A stretch of 64,000 bases of DNA, taken from positions 2,660,223-2,724,222 of the forward strand of contig CP012155.1 in assembly GCA_001602415.1 (NCBI GenBank). The letters are read 5' to 3'. Source of the DNA: Bacteroidetes bacterium UKL13-3. GTDB lineage: Bacteria; Bacteroidota; Bacteroidia; UKL13-3. The notes beneath the pieces are model-generated. The model was not told the DNA's origin and did no database searches. It saw nothing but the letters and a program-made list of their open reading frames with translations. Numbering within the stretch: position 1 is the first letter of the stretch; every line of letters starts with the position of its first letter. Both the position numbers and the translations under genes were made by a program. This document shows positions 16,830 through 25,532 of this stretch, in pieces.

Positions 16830-18686
16830 GTGAATTGGACTAACCTACATATACTGGCAAAACGACTCGCATGGGTATACATACTCTACACCTTCTGTCG
16901 GCTCACTTTTTTCATTGCCAACTTTGCTTCATTCAACGCATTCAGCCCAAACGAAATTCTGTATTCTTTTGTAATGGGTTTGCGTTTTGATACCACAGCC
17001 ATTGTATATACCAACGGATTATTCATACTTCTTCAAATCATGCCACTGCCGTTTCGTGAGAATACCGCATTTCAACGTGGGCTTAAATGGCTTTTTATCC
17101 TTACAAACAGCATCGCATTATTCTTAAACTTTGTTGATGTTGGTTACTATCCTTTTAGTGGAAAACGCAGTGGAGTTGAATTGCTAGGAATGCAGCGAGA
17201 CGCAGCTGACCAAAGTATTCAATACATCAAAGATTATTGCTATTTAGCATTGTTACTTATTGGATGTATTTGGTTAATGATAAGTTATTACCCTCCATAT
17301 AAACAATCAAAACCTAGAGCAAAAACACCGCTACTCATCGAACTCTTTATATTGGTTTTAGTTGCTGGTATGATGTTTGGCGCGGCAAGGGGAACTGTTG
17401 GACTTAAGCCGTTAAATACACTTGATGCCGCCAGATTAACTCAATCGGGATTAGCCGCGTTAACGCTAAACACACCTTTTCAATTTATCATGACCGTGCA
17501 GCAAACAGGTGTAGATGAAAAATTTTATATGGATAAGAAAGATGCGGCAGCACTTATTAATTTTCATCATCACGATTCGGCAATAAAGCCAACGCACAAA
17601 AATGTTGTATTAATAATCGTTGAGAGCCTAGGAAAAGAATACGTAGGCTTTTACAACAACGGCAAGGGATATACTCCTTTCTTGGATTCATTGGCTTTAT
17701 ATAGCACCATTTACAAAAATGCCTACGCAAACGGCAAACGATCCATTGAAGGGATTCCTGCAATAGTGGCCTCTATGCCATCATTAATGAATAATGACTA
17801 TATGAACAGTTATTATCAATCGAACACGCTTGAAAGTACCGGAAGTTTATTGCAACACTTAGGCTATGAAACATCCTTTTACCATGGTGGTAAAAATGGA
17901 ACGATGAGTTTTGATAATTTTATTTCGGCCACACATGCAGGAAAATATTATGGATTAAACGAATACCCAAATCCTACAGATAATGACGGCAATTGGGGTA
18001 TTTATGATGAACCGTATTTGCGCTATGTTGCAAATCAACTAACTGAGCAAGAACAACCATTTTTCAGTACAGTTTTTACACTCTCTTCGCATCATCCATA
18101 CAATATTCCAACAGCACTTAAACAGCAATTCCAAGAAGGCACGTTGCCTATCCATAAAACAATCCGGTATGTTGATTTTGCGCTTCAACAGTTTTTCGAG
18201 GAGGCTAAACAAACCACATGGTATGATAGTACTATCTTTATCATTACAGCGGATCATTCTTCAACCAACGAATTGCCAAATTTTAATACTGAAGAAGGAA
18301 TGTATCGCATACCGTTAATGGTATTTGAACCGAAAAATCACGCACTACGATATATTGATCAAACCACACAGCAAATTGATATCATGCCCATAATTTTAAA
18401 ACAAGCTGGTTATAACAAACCTTATTTGGCAATGGGATTATCTTCGGTTGATTCAGGTGGTTTTGCGATACAATACATTAATAATATGTACCAGTTTATT
18501 CAACATCCATACATATTGCAATTTGATGGTGAAAAGACAATACAGTTTACGAAACTGAATAAAAAAGATGTATTGGAAAACTGCACAGAATTAGATCGTA
18601 AGAAGTTAATGGAGCAATCGCTTAAAGCATTTATCCAGCAATACAACTCGGCATTAATACACAATAACACAGTGGTAAAACCTTAG
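16830..18686 (+). CDS. LTA synthase family sulfatase-type membrane protein
   Basis: 618 aa from a GTG start. About five transmembrane helices fill the first 190 residues. A periplasmic alkaline-phosphatase-superfamily domain follows, with NVVLIIVESLGKEY (metal-binding Glu), KRSIEGIPAIVASMPSL (Ser-containing nucleophile region near 304) and IFIITADHSS (metal-binding Asp-His). This architecture is that of LtaS / phosphoglycerol or phosphoethanolamine transferases. In a Gram-negative the likely role is modifying lipid or glycan head groups in the periplasm. Its 3' end overlaps the convergent YjbR gene by 4 bp. A near-consensus promoter TATATTCG lies just upstream. Confidence 0.88.
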   Translation: MNWTNLHILAKRLAWVYILYTFCRLTFFIANFASFNAFSPNEILYSFVMGLRFDTTAIVYTNGLFILLQIMPLPFRENTAFQRGLKWLFILTNSIALFLNFVDVGYYPFSGKRSGVELLGMQRDAADQSIQYIKDYCYLALLLIGCIWLMISYYPPYKQSKPRAKTPLLIELFILVLVAGMMFGAARGTVGLKPLNTLDAARLTQSGLAALTLNTPFQFIMTVQQTGVDEKFYMDKKDAAALINFHHHDSAIKPTHKNVVLIIVESLGKEYVGFYNNGKGYTPFLDSLALYSTIYKNAYANGKRSIEGIPAIVASMPSLMNNDYMNSYYQSNTLESTGSLLQHLGYETSFYHGGKNGTMSFDNFISATHAGKYYGLNEYPNPTDNDGNWGIYDEPYLRYVANQLTEQEQPFFSTVFTLSSHHPYNIPTALKQQFQEGTLPIHKTIRYVDFALQQFFEEAKQTTWYDSTIFIITADHSSTNELPNFNTEEGMYRIPLMVFEPKNHALRYIDQTTQQIDIMPIILKQAGYNKPYLAMGLSSVDSGGFAIQYINNMYQFIQHPYILQFDGEKTIQFTKLNKKDVLENCTELDRKKLMEQSLKAFIQQYNSALIHNNTVVKP

Positions 18687-19027
18687 AGCGATTCACGTAC
18701 TTTTTTAGGTAAACTTTTTACAACAAGATTATAAGAATCATTCACCATTTGTAATAAGTGTGCATCTGTTACATCTTCATTAAATGTTACTGTATTCCAA
18801 TGTATTTTGTTCATGTGATAACCCGGCTTTACCGCACTGTAATTAACTCTCAACTCCTCACTTAGTTCTGGGTCGCACTTTACATTCACACTCGTTGGAT
18901 TGGACAATGAAGTTAGTGCAAACATCTTACCCGCAACCTTAAAAACGAGGGTATCATTATCGAACGGAAACTCCTCTGTTACCGAGGTTAAACTCATACA
19001 ATGTTCTCTGAGTAATTCAATATGCAT
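18683..19027 (-). CDS. MmcQ/YjbR family protein
   Basis: 114 aa, full length for the family. N-terminal LREHCMSLTSVTEEFPFDNDTLVFKV, then a GKMFALTSL strand, CDPELSEELR and the diagnostic GYHMNKIHWNTV. Members have a CyaY-like fold with a double-wing surface suggested to bind DNA; their cellular role is not established. Single gene, tail-to-tail with the sulfatase gene. Confidence 0.9.
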   Translation of the reverse strand: MHIELLREHCMSLTSVTEEFPFDNDTLVFKVAGKMFALTSLSNPTSVNVKCDPELSEELRVNYSAVKPGYHMNKIHWNTVTFNEDVTDAHLLQMVNDSYNLVVKSLPKKVRESL

Positions 19028-19083
19028 ACTTCAAACAATAATGGTATTAAAATAGTATTATTCCCAATACCTAAATCATTTTG

Positions 19084-19106
19084 TTGCCACAGATTAACAC
19101 AAATTT
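19084..19106. repeat. Dispersed GATTAACACA repeat, copy 2
   Basis: TTGCCACAGATTAACACA followed by aattt. It matches copy 1 at 14189-14216 apart from single substitutions and a short deletion. It sits in the 165-bp spacer before the secDF terminator. Confidence 0.6.
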
Positions 19107-19135
19107 ATTTGTTAATTAGCTCAATTAGCGGCTAA

Positions 19136-19170
19136 TAAAAAAACGCGCCTTGTTTTCACAAAGCGCGTTT
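19136..19170 (-). terminator. Terminator of secDF
   Basis: Read on the minus strand, AAACGCGC and CGCGTTT pair around a loop and lead into a run of seven T residues, 23 bp after the secDF stop. Confidence 0.85.
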
Positions 19171-19192
19171 GGTGAGAATATTTTATTAGCAG

Positions 19193-22162
19193 TTATGCTA
19201 TTGATTTCTCTTCATTGTTGCTCTTATCAAAATCTACTACAATTGGTGTTGCAATAGCTATAGATGAGTATGTACCAAAGACGATACCTACCAATAAGGC
19301 GAAGGTAAATCCTTTGATAACTTCACCACCAAATAAGAACAAAATTAAGGTAACCAAAAATACTGTTAATGAAGTGATGATTGTACGGTTTAAGGTATTG
19401 TTCAATGCATTATTGATAACCATTTTCTTGTTGCTTTCGTGGTGATGCGTTCCTAAGAACTCACGAATACGATCAAACACAACCACGGTATCGTTAATTG
19501 AGAAACCTATGATGGTTAACACAGCAGCAATAAAGGTTTGATCAACTTCCATTGTAAATGGCAAGATACCATCTAAAATAGAGTAGAAACTCAACATCAT
19601 TAATACGTCATGCGCCAAAGCAATGATCGCTCCAAGAGCATATTGCCATTTGCGGAAACGAACCAAAATATACAATCCAATACATACTAGGGCAATAATA
19701 GTAGCCCAATACGAGGCTGTTAAAATATCATTAGCAATGGTTGGACCTACTTTAGCCGAACTCAAAATAGTTGAATTACCGCCTAGTGTTTTTAAACCTT
19801 CTGCCAATTTTGCTTCAACCATATCGCCAGCTCCTTCACTCTGATCGTTAATCATGTAGGTAGTAGTGATTTTGTATTTGTTACCACTTCCAAACGTTTT
19901 AACTTCGGGAGCCATACCAAACACAGGAGTTAGCTTTTCACGGATTTCGCTAGCTGTTTCATCTTTATCAAACTGAACAACATACGTCCAACCACCTTTA
20001 AAATCAACGCCTAACGTAAATCCTTTTGTGAACATAGAAACTAGTCCACCTATAATAATTAAACCAGAGAAAATGTAGAAACGTTTACGTTTTCCAACCC
20101 AGTCGTATGTTGAGCCTTGGAAAGCTCTTTCAGAAAACGCTCTTGAGTATTTTACGATTTGTTGTTTATCAATTCTCCACTCTGTAATTACACGGGTTAA
20201 TAATACTGCTGTAAACATTGATGAAAGTATACCAATAATTAAGGTAATGGCAAATCCTTGAACAGGACCGGTTCCAAACGTGTATAGCACAAAACCTGCG
20301 ATTAACGTTGTTAAGTTGGCATCAATAATAGACGAGCTTGCAGCCGCATATCCATCGGCAATTGCATTTTTTAAACTGCGAGCGTTGAGCAATTCTTCTT
20401 TCACGCGCTCGTTAATCAAAACGTTTGCATCAACCGCCATACCTATTGTTAACACAATACCGGCAATACCAGGTAACGTTAATGCTGCGCCTAGCGAAGC
20501 TAACACACCCATAATAAAGAATACGTTTATTAATACAGCGATATCAGCGATGTAACCTGAGTTGTTGTAGTAAACAACCATGAAAATTAGGATAACAACA
20601 GTTGCAATAACCATTGATAACAGTCCACTTGAAATGGCTTCTGCACCTAATGATGGACCAACAACTGCTTCTTCAACAATGCGACTTGGTGCAGGTAATT
20701 TACCCGCTTTTAAAATGTTTGCTAAATCGCTTGCTTCTTCGTTTGTAAATCCACCCGAGATAGAAGAACGTCCGTTAGGAATTTCGTTTTGTACGTTTGG
20801 AGATGAATACACAACATCATCCAGTACAATAGCAATACTGTGACCAACATTTGCTTTGGTTAATTTTCTCCAAATGTTTGCACCTTCAGCATTCATGCTC
20901 ATCGACACTTCTGTTTGTCCCGATTGCGAAATATCTCTGCGTGCATCCGTAATTTTATCACCTTCTAATGATGCCTTTCCATCTTTAGACGCTTTTACTG
21001 CATGTAAAATTACACCTTCGCCATTATCACCAAATCCTTTGTAAGCCCAAAGGAAACGAATATTTGAAGGCATTGCTGCTCTCACTTCCGGAAGACTTAA
21101 GTATGAGTTAATTTTTGCAGTATCTTTAACTAAAGCTGTTCCACACATTGATCCTTTTGCAATCAACATATTTTGTTCATCAGCATAAGGGCGTAACAAC
21201 ACAAACAATGGATTTTCCTTGGTAAACTGTTCAATTGTTTTCTGAGCAGTATCGCTTTTGGAAGAGTCTGCTTTTACTTCAGTAGTAGCTTTTGTTCCCA
21301 ATCCGGCAAGTGCACTTGTTGCTGTTGCAGTATCGGCAGTGGCTGTTGTATCAGTTGTTATTGTTGAAACCCCATTTTTTTCGTTAGCCAACACCTTTTT
21401 AAGCATATCGTTGGCAGACGATAGATGTTTGAACGCTTCTGGGTTATCAAACGTTTCCCAGAACTCTAGCTTAGCAGTTCCTTGTAATAATTTACGAACA
21501 CGTGTTGGATTATCTACACCCGGTAATTCAACTAAAATACGACCACTACCTTCAAGCTTTTGAATATTAGGTTGCGTTACGCCAAACTTATCAATACGAG
21601 CACGTAAGATTTGGAACGATCGATCGATGGCTTGATCGGCCTCACCTTTTAAATACGCTAATACTTCTTCATTTGTGGAGCTTATTTTAATTTGATCTTT
21701 ATTGCTGGCATTTGCGAAAATAGCTGCAAGTTTTGCGTTAGGATCTAATTCTTTGTATGACTCACCAAATAAGGTTACATAATCTTTTGTACTGGTTTTA
21801 ATTTTTTCGTTGGTTGCTGCAATTGCTTTCCCAAAAGTAGCATCAGGATTATCATTCGATAACGAACGAATCAAATCCCCAATGGAAACTTCTAACGTTA
21901 CGTTCATTCCACCTTGCAAATCCAAACCTAAATTTAATTCACGTTCTTTACATTGTAAATAAGTGAACTCGGCAACACCTAAATTATAAACCGGCAAGCG
22001 GGCTATAGAGTCTAGGTATTCTCTTTCTTTGATTGGATCTCCGTTAGCAAATTCCTTTGCTTCATTCTCTACCTTGTTGGTAACCCACGTAAACGATAGC
22101 TGGAAAATACACACAATAGTTAGTGCGATTGCAAACAGCTTTACTGCGCCTTTACTTTTCAT
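19193..22162 (-). CDS. secDF: Fused protein translocase subunit SecDF
   Basis: Proton-driven accessory of SecYEG that pulls exported proteins into the periplasm. SecD and SecF are fused in one 989-aa chain, as is usual in Bacteroidota. An N-terminal TM helix precedes the large periplasmic P1 domain, which contains LGLDLQGGMNVTLEV and RIDKFGVTQPNIQ. The SecD transmembrane block holds NVFFIMGVLASLGAALTLPG and GMAVDANVLINERV. After the GKRKRFYIFSGL junction, the SecF half has LGVDFKGGWTYVV and GFSINDTVVVFDRIRE. A Ser/Thr/Ala-rich linker lies near residues 265-300. Single gene with its own terminator. Confidence 0.97.
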   Translation of the reverse strand: MKSKGAVKLFAIALTIVCIFQLSFTWVTNKVENEAKEFANGDPIKEREYLDSIARLPVYNLGVAEFTYLQCKERELNLGLDLQGGMNVTLEVSIGDLIRSLSNDNPDATFGKAIAATNEKIKTSTKDYVTLFGESYKELDPNAKLAAIFANASNKDQIKISSTNEEVLAYLKGEADQAIDRSFQILRARIDKFGVTQPNIQKLEGSGRILVELPGVDNPTRVRKLLQGTAKLEFWETFDNPEAFKHLSSANDMLKKVLANEKNGVSTITTDTTATADTATATSALAGLGTKATTEVKADSSKSDTAQKTIEQFTKENPLFVLLRPYADEQNMLIAKGSMCGTALVKDTAKINSYLSLPEVRAAMPSNIRFLWAYKGFGDNGEGVILHAVKASKDGKASLEGDKITDARRDISQSGQTEVSMSMNAEGANIWRKLTKANVGHSIAIVLDDVVYSSPNVQNEIPNGRSSISGGFTNEEASDLANILKAGKLPAPSRIVEEAVVGPSLGAEAISSGLLSMVIATVVILIFMVVYYNNSGYIADIAVLINVFFIMGVLASLGAALTLPGIAGIVLTIGMAVDANVLINERVKEELLNARSLKNAIADGYAAASSSIIDANLTTLIAGFVLYTFGTGPVQGFAITLIIGILSSMFTAVLLTRVITEWRIDKQQIVKYSRAFSERAFQGSTYDWVGKRKRFYIFSGLIIIGGLVSMFTKGFTLGVDFKGGWTYVVQFDKDETASEIREKLTPVFGMAPEVKTFGSGNKYKITTTYMINDQSEGAGDMVEAKLAEGLKTLGGNSTILSSAKVGPTIANDILTASYWATIIALVCIGLYILVRFRKWQYALGAIIALAHDVLMMLSFYSILDGILPFTMEVDQTFIAAVLTIIGFSINDTVVVFDRIREFLGTHHHESNKKMVINNALNNTLNRTIITSLTVFLVTLILFLFGGEVIKGFTFALLVGIVFGTYSSIAIATPIVVDFDKSNNEEKSIA

Positions 22163-22354
22163 TTTGTCTCTGTTATCTGTTTTTTAATTATTACTTCAAG
22201 TTATGCTGCTTTCAACCGAGCATCTTTCATTTGTTTCGAAGAATTAGGCTACTGATTAAAATCATACGAAAGCGAGCAAATATAGGTTTTGGCACCACAT
22301 TTTACAACCTATCTGCACATTGTATCTTATTATTTGAAAATGAGTAGCATAGCT

Positions 22355-22987
22355 TTACTTCCCATCTTTCAATATCCACCTAAAGTGATCTTCAACTACT
22401 TTTAAGCTATTTTGAAAATGCTCGTTGTTGTTGATAACAATATCGGCCTTGCCTTTATATGGCTCCAAGTATTGCCTGTATGCTGGCATTACATGATTAA
22501 TCCATTGGTATTGCACAAAATCTGCTGGAATATTTCGCTCAAACGTATCACGTTTTAAACGTCTTTCCAACTGGAGGTGTTCTTGTGCTTCTACAAAAAT
22601 TTTAAGGTTAAACTGTTTTAAAATATCTTCCTTGTAAAAAATAAATAACCCCTCAATTATAATGATGGGTGCCGATGCAAAATGAAGCCAATCGCCTAAT
22701 TGATCTTCATGCTGAAAACGATATTCTCGTCTCTTAATATTGTTTCCATTTTTTAACTCAACCATATCATCATGAAAGGCATCTAAATCTAAACAATCTG
22801 GAAGGTCGTAATTAATGTGTCCATTGGGGTCCTTAGTTTGCATAGCTGCAGATTTATAATAATTGTCCTGTGAAAGGATACACACTTGTGATTTGTCAAA
22901 TAAATTGCCTATTTCTTTTAAGAAACTGGTTTTTCCACTTGCACTTCCGCCTGTAACTCCTACTATATAAGGCTGTTGATATTTCAT
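22355..22987 (-). CDS. udk: Uridine kinase
   Basis: 210 aa P-loop kinase phosphorylating uridine/cytidine in pyrimidine salvage. Seen: IVGVTGGSASGKTSFL (Walker A), CILSQDNYYK, INYDLPDCLDLDAFHDDM, PIIIIEGLFIFY (Walker B region) and the lid RRLKRDTFER. The family is sometimes annotated as phosphoribulokinase/uridine kinase; specificity is inferred. Nothing shares its transcript: the upstream 530 bp are noncoding. Confidence 0.92.
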   Translation of the reverse strand: MKYQQPYIVGVTGGSASGKTSFLKEIGNLFDKSQVCILSQDNYYKSAAMQTKDPNGHINYDLPDCLDLDAFHDDMVELKNGNNIKRREYRFQHEDQLGDWLHFASAPIIIIEGLFIFYKEDILKQFNLKIFVEAQEHLQLERRLKRDTFERNIPADFVQYQWINHVMPAYRQYLEPYKGKADIVINNNEHFQNSLKVVEDHFRWILKDGK

Positions 22988-23049
22988 TTTGTGTAATTAC
23001 TTGGTACCGCAATTAGCGCATTTACGCTCAATTTGGCAAACTTTATCTT

Positions 23050-23077
23050 TAGCTATTGGTGATTAGCTGTTGGCTAA
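23050..23077. repeat. AGCT/TTGGC dispersed repeat
   Basis: TAGCTATTGG..GATTAGCTGTTGGC resembles the reverse complement of a sequence between groES and groEL (62985-63018), where GCCAACAGCTAAAGG and CCAACAGCCAATAGCC occur. It looks like a short dispersed intergenic repeat family. Confidence 0.5.
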
Positions 23078-23116
23078 ATTACTTTCGAATCTACTTTAAT
23101 CTATATCGGAGAACGC

Positions 23117-23200
23117 AATCCATCCCACTGTGCCCTTGACCTTTCCACTTCGTTGAGCTCGGGCACCCTTGACTACTCTGCCATTCTTGCCTTCAACTTA
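23117..23200. repeat. Imperfect direct repeat, copy 1
   Basis: Begins AATCCATCCCACTGTGCC, continues TTGACCTTTCC, then CTCGGGCAC, and ends near TTCTTGCC and AACTTAG. Copy 2 starts 125 bp further on. Confidence 0.75.
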
Positions 23201-23241
23201 GTTTCCCAATCAATCCAATAACTTAATCAACCAGTCAACTG

Positions 23242-23329
23242 AATCCATCCCACTGTGCCTTGACCTTTCCTCTTCTTGAAACTCGGGCACATTTTACTTC
23301 TTTGCCATTCATTCTTGCCACCAGCTTAA
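23242..23329. repeat. Imperfect direct repeat, copy 2
   Basis: Same start AATCCATCCCACTGTGCC and the same order of blocks (TTGACCTTTCC, CTCGGGCAC, TGCCATTC, TTCTTGCC). It has a few substitutions and small indels relative to copy 1. Confidence 0.75.
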
Positions 23330-23441
23330 TTAACCCAATAACTTAATCACTTAATCAACTCAATTACTTATTCAACTTAATCAACCCAATAACCAACATC
23401 CACCGATAAATTCCATCCACTTACCGACACTTTAGAAACAC

Positions 23442-23471
23442 TGGAAACTTTTTATTCAAAAATAGTTTCCA
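23442..23471. promoter_or_regulatory. Palindromic operator candidate of the TetR-led operon
   Basis: TGGAAACT and AGTTTCCA form a perfect 8-bp inverted repeat separated by 14 bp. The right half ends 16 bp before the -7 element, so the site overlaps the expected -33 region. This is the usual placement for an autoregulating TetR repressor; inference from position and symmetry only. Confidence 0.6.
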
Positions 23472-23487
23472 ATATCAAAAACGTTCT

Positions 23488-23495
23488 TACCTTTG
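23488..23495 (+). promoter_or_regulatory. Bacteroidota -7 element of the efflux operon
   Basis: TACCTTTG matches TANNTTTG exactly, 22 nt before the tetR ATG. An AGGA ribosome-binding sequence lies just before the start. Confidence 0.65.
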
Positions 23496-23517
23496 ACCGC
23501 GATTTCAAAAAGGAACA

Positions 23518-24129
23518 ATGGACGAATCAAAATTGAAAATACTAACAGGAGCCCAATCACTATTTCTGCGTTATGGCTTTAAAAGTATTACCATGGATGA
23601 TATATCTAGAGAGCTAGGCATTTCAAAAAAAACGCTTTACCAATACTTTACAGATAAAAACGACTTGGTTAATCAGGCTGTAGAAAATCACTTGAGTGAG
23701 GAAAAGGCCTTTTGTTTGGAATTGGATGTTACGGAAAAGGATCCGATTGCCTATTTACTGGCTATAAGCAACAAGTTTAGTAGTGAAGAAAAATACATTA
23801 ACCCGGCAGTGTTATTTGAGTTAAAAAAATACTTTAAAGAGGCGTGGGATAAGGTTGAACAATACAGGAAGGAATTTATATACGAGCAAGTACTAACCAA
23901 TCTTCAACAAGGTAAAAGTAAAAGTTTGTATCGCAAAGAGTTAAAAGAAAAAATTATTGCATTGCATTACGTTCACATGATTCAGTTTATGGTGAACCCC
24001 GAGAATTATTATAAGGAAGAGCGCAACTTTAACGTTGTTCACAGAGAAATGATGAGTTATCACCTTCATGGCATCCTTACTGAAAAAGGCCTAAAACAAT
24101 TAGACAAATTATTAAACCAACCACAATAA
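23518..24129 (+). CDS. TetR/AcrR family transcriptional regulator
   Basis: 203 aa. The N-terminal TetR DNA-binding domain is clear: LFLRYGFKSITMDDISRELG then ISKKTLYQYFTDKNDLV (helix-turn-helix at about 25-50). The C-terminal half is a helical ligand/dimer domain with no specific family. It is the first gene of a four-gene efflux operon (2-bp gap to the TolC gene), so it most likely represses that operon from the palindrome at 23442-23471 and responds to a pump substrate. Confidence 0.92.
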   Translation: MDESKLKILTGAQSLFLRYGFKSITMDDISRELGISKKTLYQYFTDKNDLVNQAVENHLSEEKAFCLELDVTEKDPIAYLLAISNKFSSEEKYINPAVLFELKKYFKEAWDKVEQYRKEFIYEQVLTNLQQGKSKSLYRKELKEKIIALHYVHMIQFMVNPENYYKEERNFNVVHREMMSYHLHGILTEKGLKQLDKLLNQPQ

Positions 24130-24131
24130 AT

Positions 24132-25496
24132 ATGAAGCGAACCATTTATTTACTCGTTTGCACCTTGCTTAGTGTGCAACTCTTTGCACAAGAGAAGCCG
24201 ATACAAAGTTTTTCGTTAAAACAAGCTGTTGAGTTTGCTAAGAAAAACAACTATGCCCTTAAAAATAATCAGTTAGACGTATTAGCTGCTCAAAAAAAAG
24301 TAAAAGAGATTTTATCAAGTGGATTACCCCAAGTAAGTGCCACTGGTAATTTTATCAATAATACAACCATTGCCACTCAAGTTTTACCAAACTTTTTAAA
24401 GCCAACATTTGTGCAACTTGGTATGCCAGGAGCCAATGAGTTAAGTGATTTTATTCCTGCTCAGTTTGGTCAAAAATTTTCGGCTACCGGAAGCATCTCT
24501 GCATCGCAGCTATTATTTGATGGCGGTTTTTTAATGGGTGTGAAAGCCGCTAAGGAATATGTGGCACTTGCTGAAATAAATGTTAACCGAGGAAATATTG
24601 AAACGGAAGTTAACGTAAGCAAAGCCTATTACGCAGTGTTGCTACTTCAAACCAATGTCAAACTCCTTACCACCAATTTAGAAACGTTAACCAAAGCAAA
24701 AGGTGATATGGAGAAACTTTACAAAGCAGGATTGGTAGAAAAAACAGATTTTGATAGGATAACTTTACAGCAATCAACAATTGACGTAACACGAAGTAAA
24801 ATAGCAGATCAACAACGTATTGCAAGTATGATTTTGAAACTTCAACTTGGAATGAATGTTAACGATAGCATATTGCTAACGGATGATCTACAAAAAATGT
24901 TTACATCAGTTCAAACAGTTGCTGTTGAATCCAAAGCAGATTACAATAAACGCACCGAGTATCAATTATTAAACCAATCAATCAAACTAAATACATTAGA
25001 TAAAAAACGTTATCAATATGGGTATGCTCCTTCATTGGTTGCCATTGCCGCAACCCAACGAAATACATTCGGATCTAATTTTAGTGATTTAGGAAATACA
25101 TGGTTTCCAGGAACTTATTGGGGCTTAAATTTGAGCATTCCTATTTTTGATGGTTTGCGTAAATCGGCACAAATTCAACAATCCAAAATAAACATCACCA
25201 AAGCCGAAAATGACAAGAAAACTATGGAGAATGTGATTGAACAACAAGTATTGCAATCCAAACTCACTTTTTTAAGAACAGGTGAACAACTCGCCATTCA
25301 GGAAAAGAACATGACACTTGCCCAAGATATATATGACAGGGTGCAACTTAAATACAAAAATGGAGTTGGTTCAAGTTTAGAATTAACAATCTCTCAAAAC
25401 GATTTGGAAACGGCACGCACCAATTATTTATCAACCGTGTACGACTATTTTGTAGCTCAACTCGAATTACGTAAAGCCATGGGTGACATCAAATAA
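24132..25496 (+). CDS. TolC-family outer membrane efflux protein
   Basis: 454 aa outer-membrane channel of a tripartite pump. MKRTIYLLVCTLLSVQLFAQ is a signal peptide with cleavage before QEKP. Two OEP repeats follow: the first begins FSLKQAVEFAKKNNYALKNN, the second is centred on NQSIKLNTLDKKRYQYGYAPSL. Conserved GLNLSIPIFDGLRKSAQIQQ and the C-terminal KNGVGSSLELTISQNDLETAR are visible. Encoded between the regulator and the adaptor, matching the pump order regulator-channel-adaptor-permease. Confidence 0.94.
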   Translation: MKRTIYLLVCTLLSVQLFAQEKPIQSFSLKQAVEFAKKNNYALKNNQLDVLAAQKKVKEILSSGLPQVSATGNFINNTTIATQVLPNFLKPTFVQLGMPGANELSDFIPAQFGQKFSATGSISASQLLFDGGFLMGVKAAKEYVALAEINVNRGNIETEVNVSKAYYAVLLLQTNVKLLTTNLETLTKAKGDMEKLYKAGLVEKTDFDRITLQQSTIDVTRSKIADQQRIASMILKLQLGMNVNDSILLTDDLQKMFTSVQTVAVESKADYNKRTEYQLLNQSIKLNTLDKKRYQYGYAPSLVAIAATQRNTFGSNFSDLGNTWFPGTYWGLNLSIPIFDGLRKSAQIQQSKINITKAENDKKTMENVIEQQVLQSKLTFLRTGEQLAIQEKNMTLAQDIYDRVQLKYKNGVGSSLELTISQNDLETARTNYLSTVYDYFVAQLELRKAMGDIK

Positions 25497-25532
25497 TTTA
25501 TAACCACTAAGAAAAAGTAAAAATATACGCAT

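Larger units (their letters stand above)
22988..23441. other. Repeat-rich noncoding spacer before the efflux operon
   Basis: About 450 bp without a gene. It holds an AGCTATTGG / TAGCTGTTGGC-type repeat (23050-23077), a 125-bp-period direct duplication (copies at 23117 and 23242) and several CCAATAACTTAATCAA-like stretches between 23210 and 23395. No credible open reading frame or terminator is seen. Confidence 0.7.
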
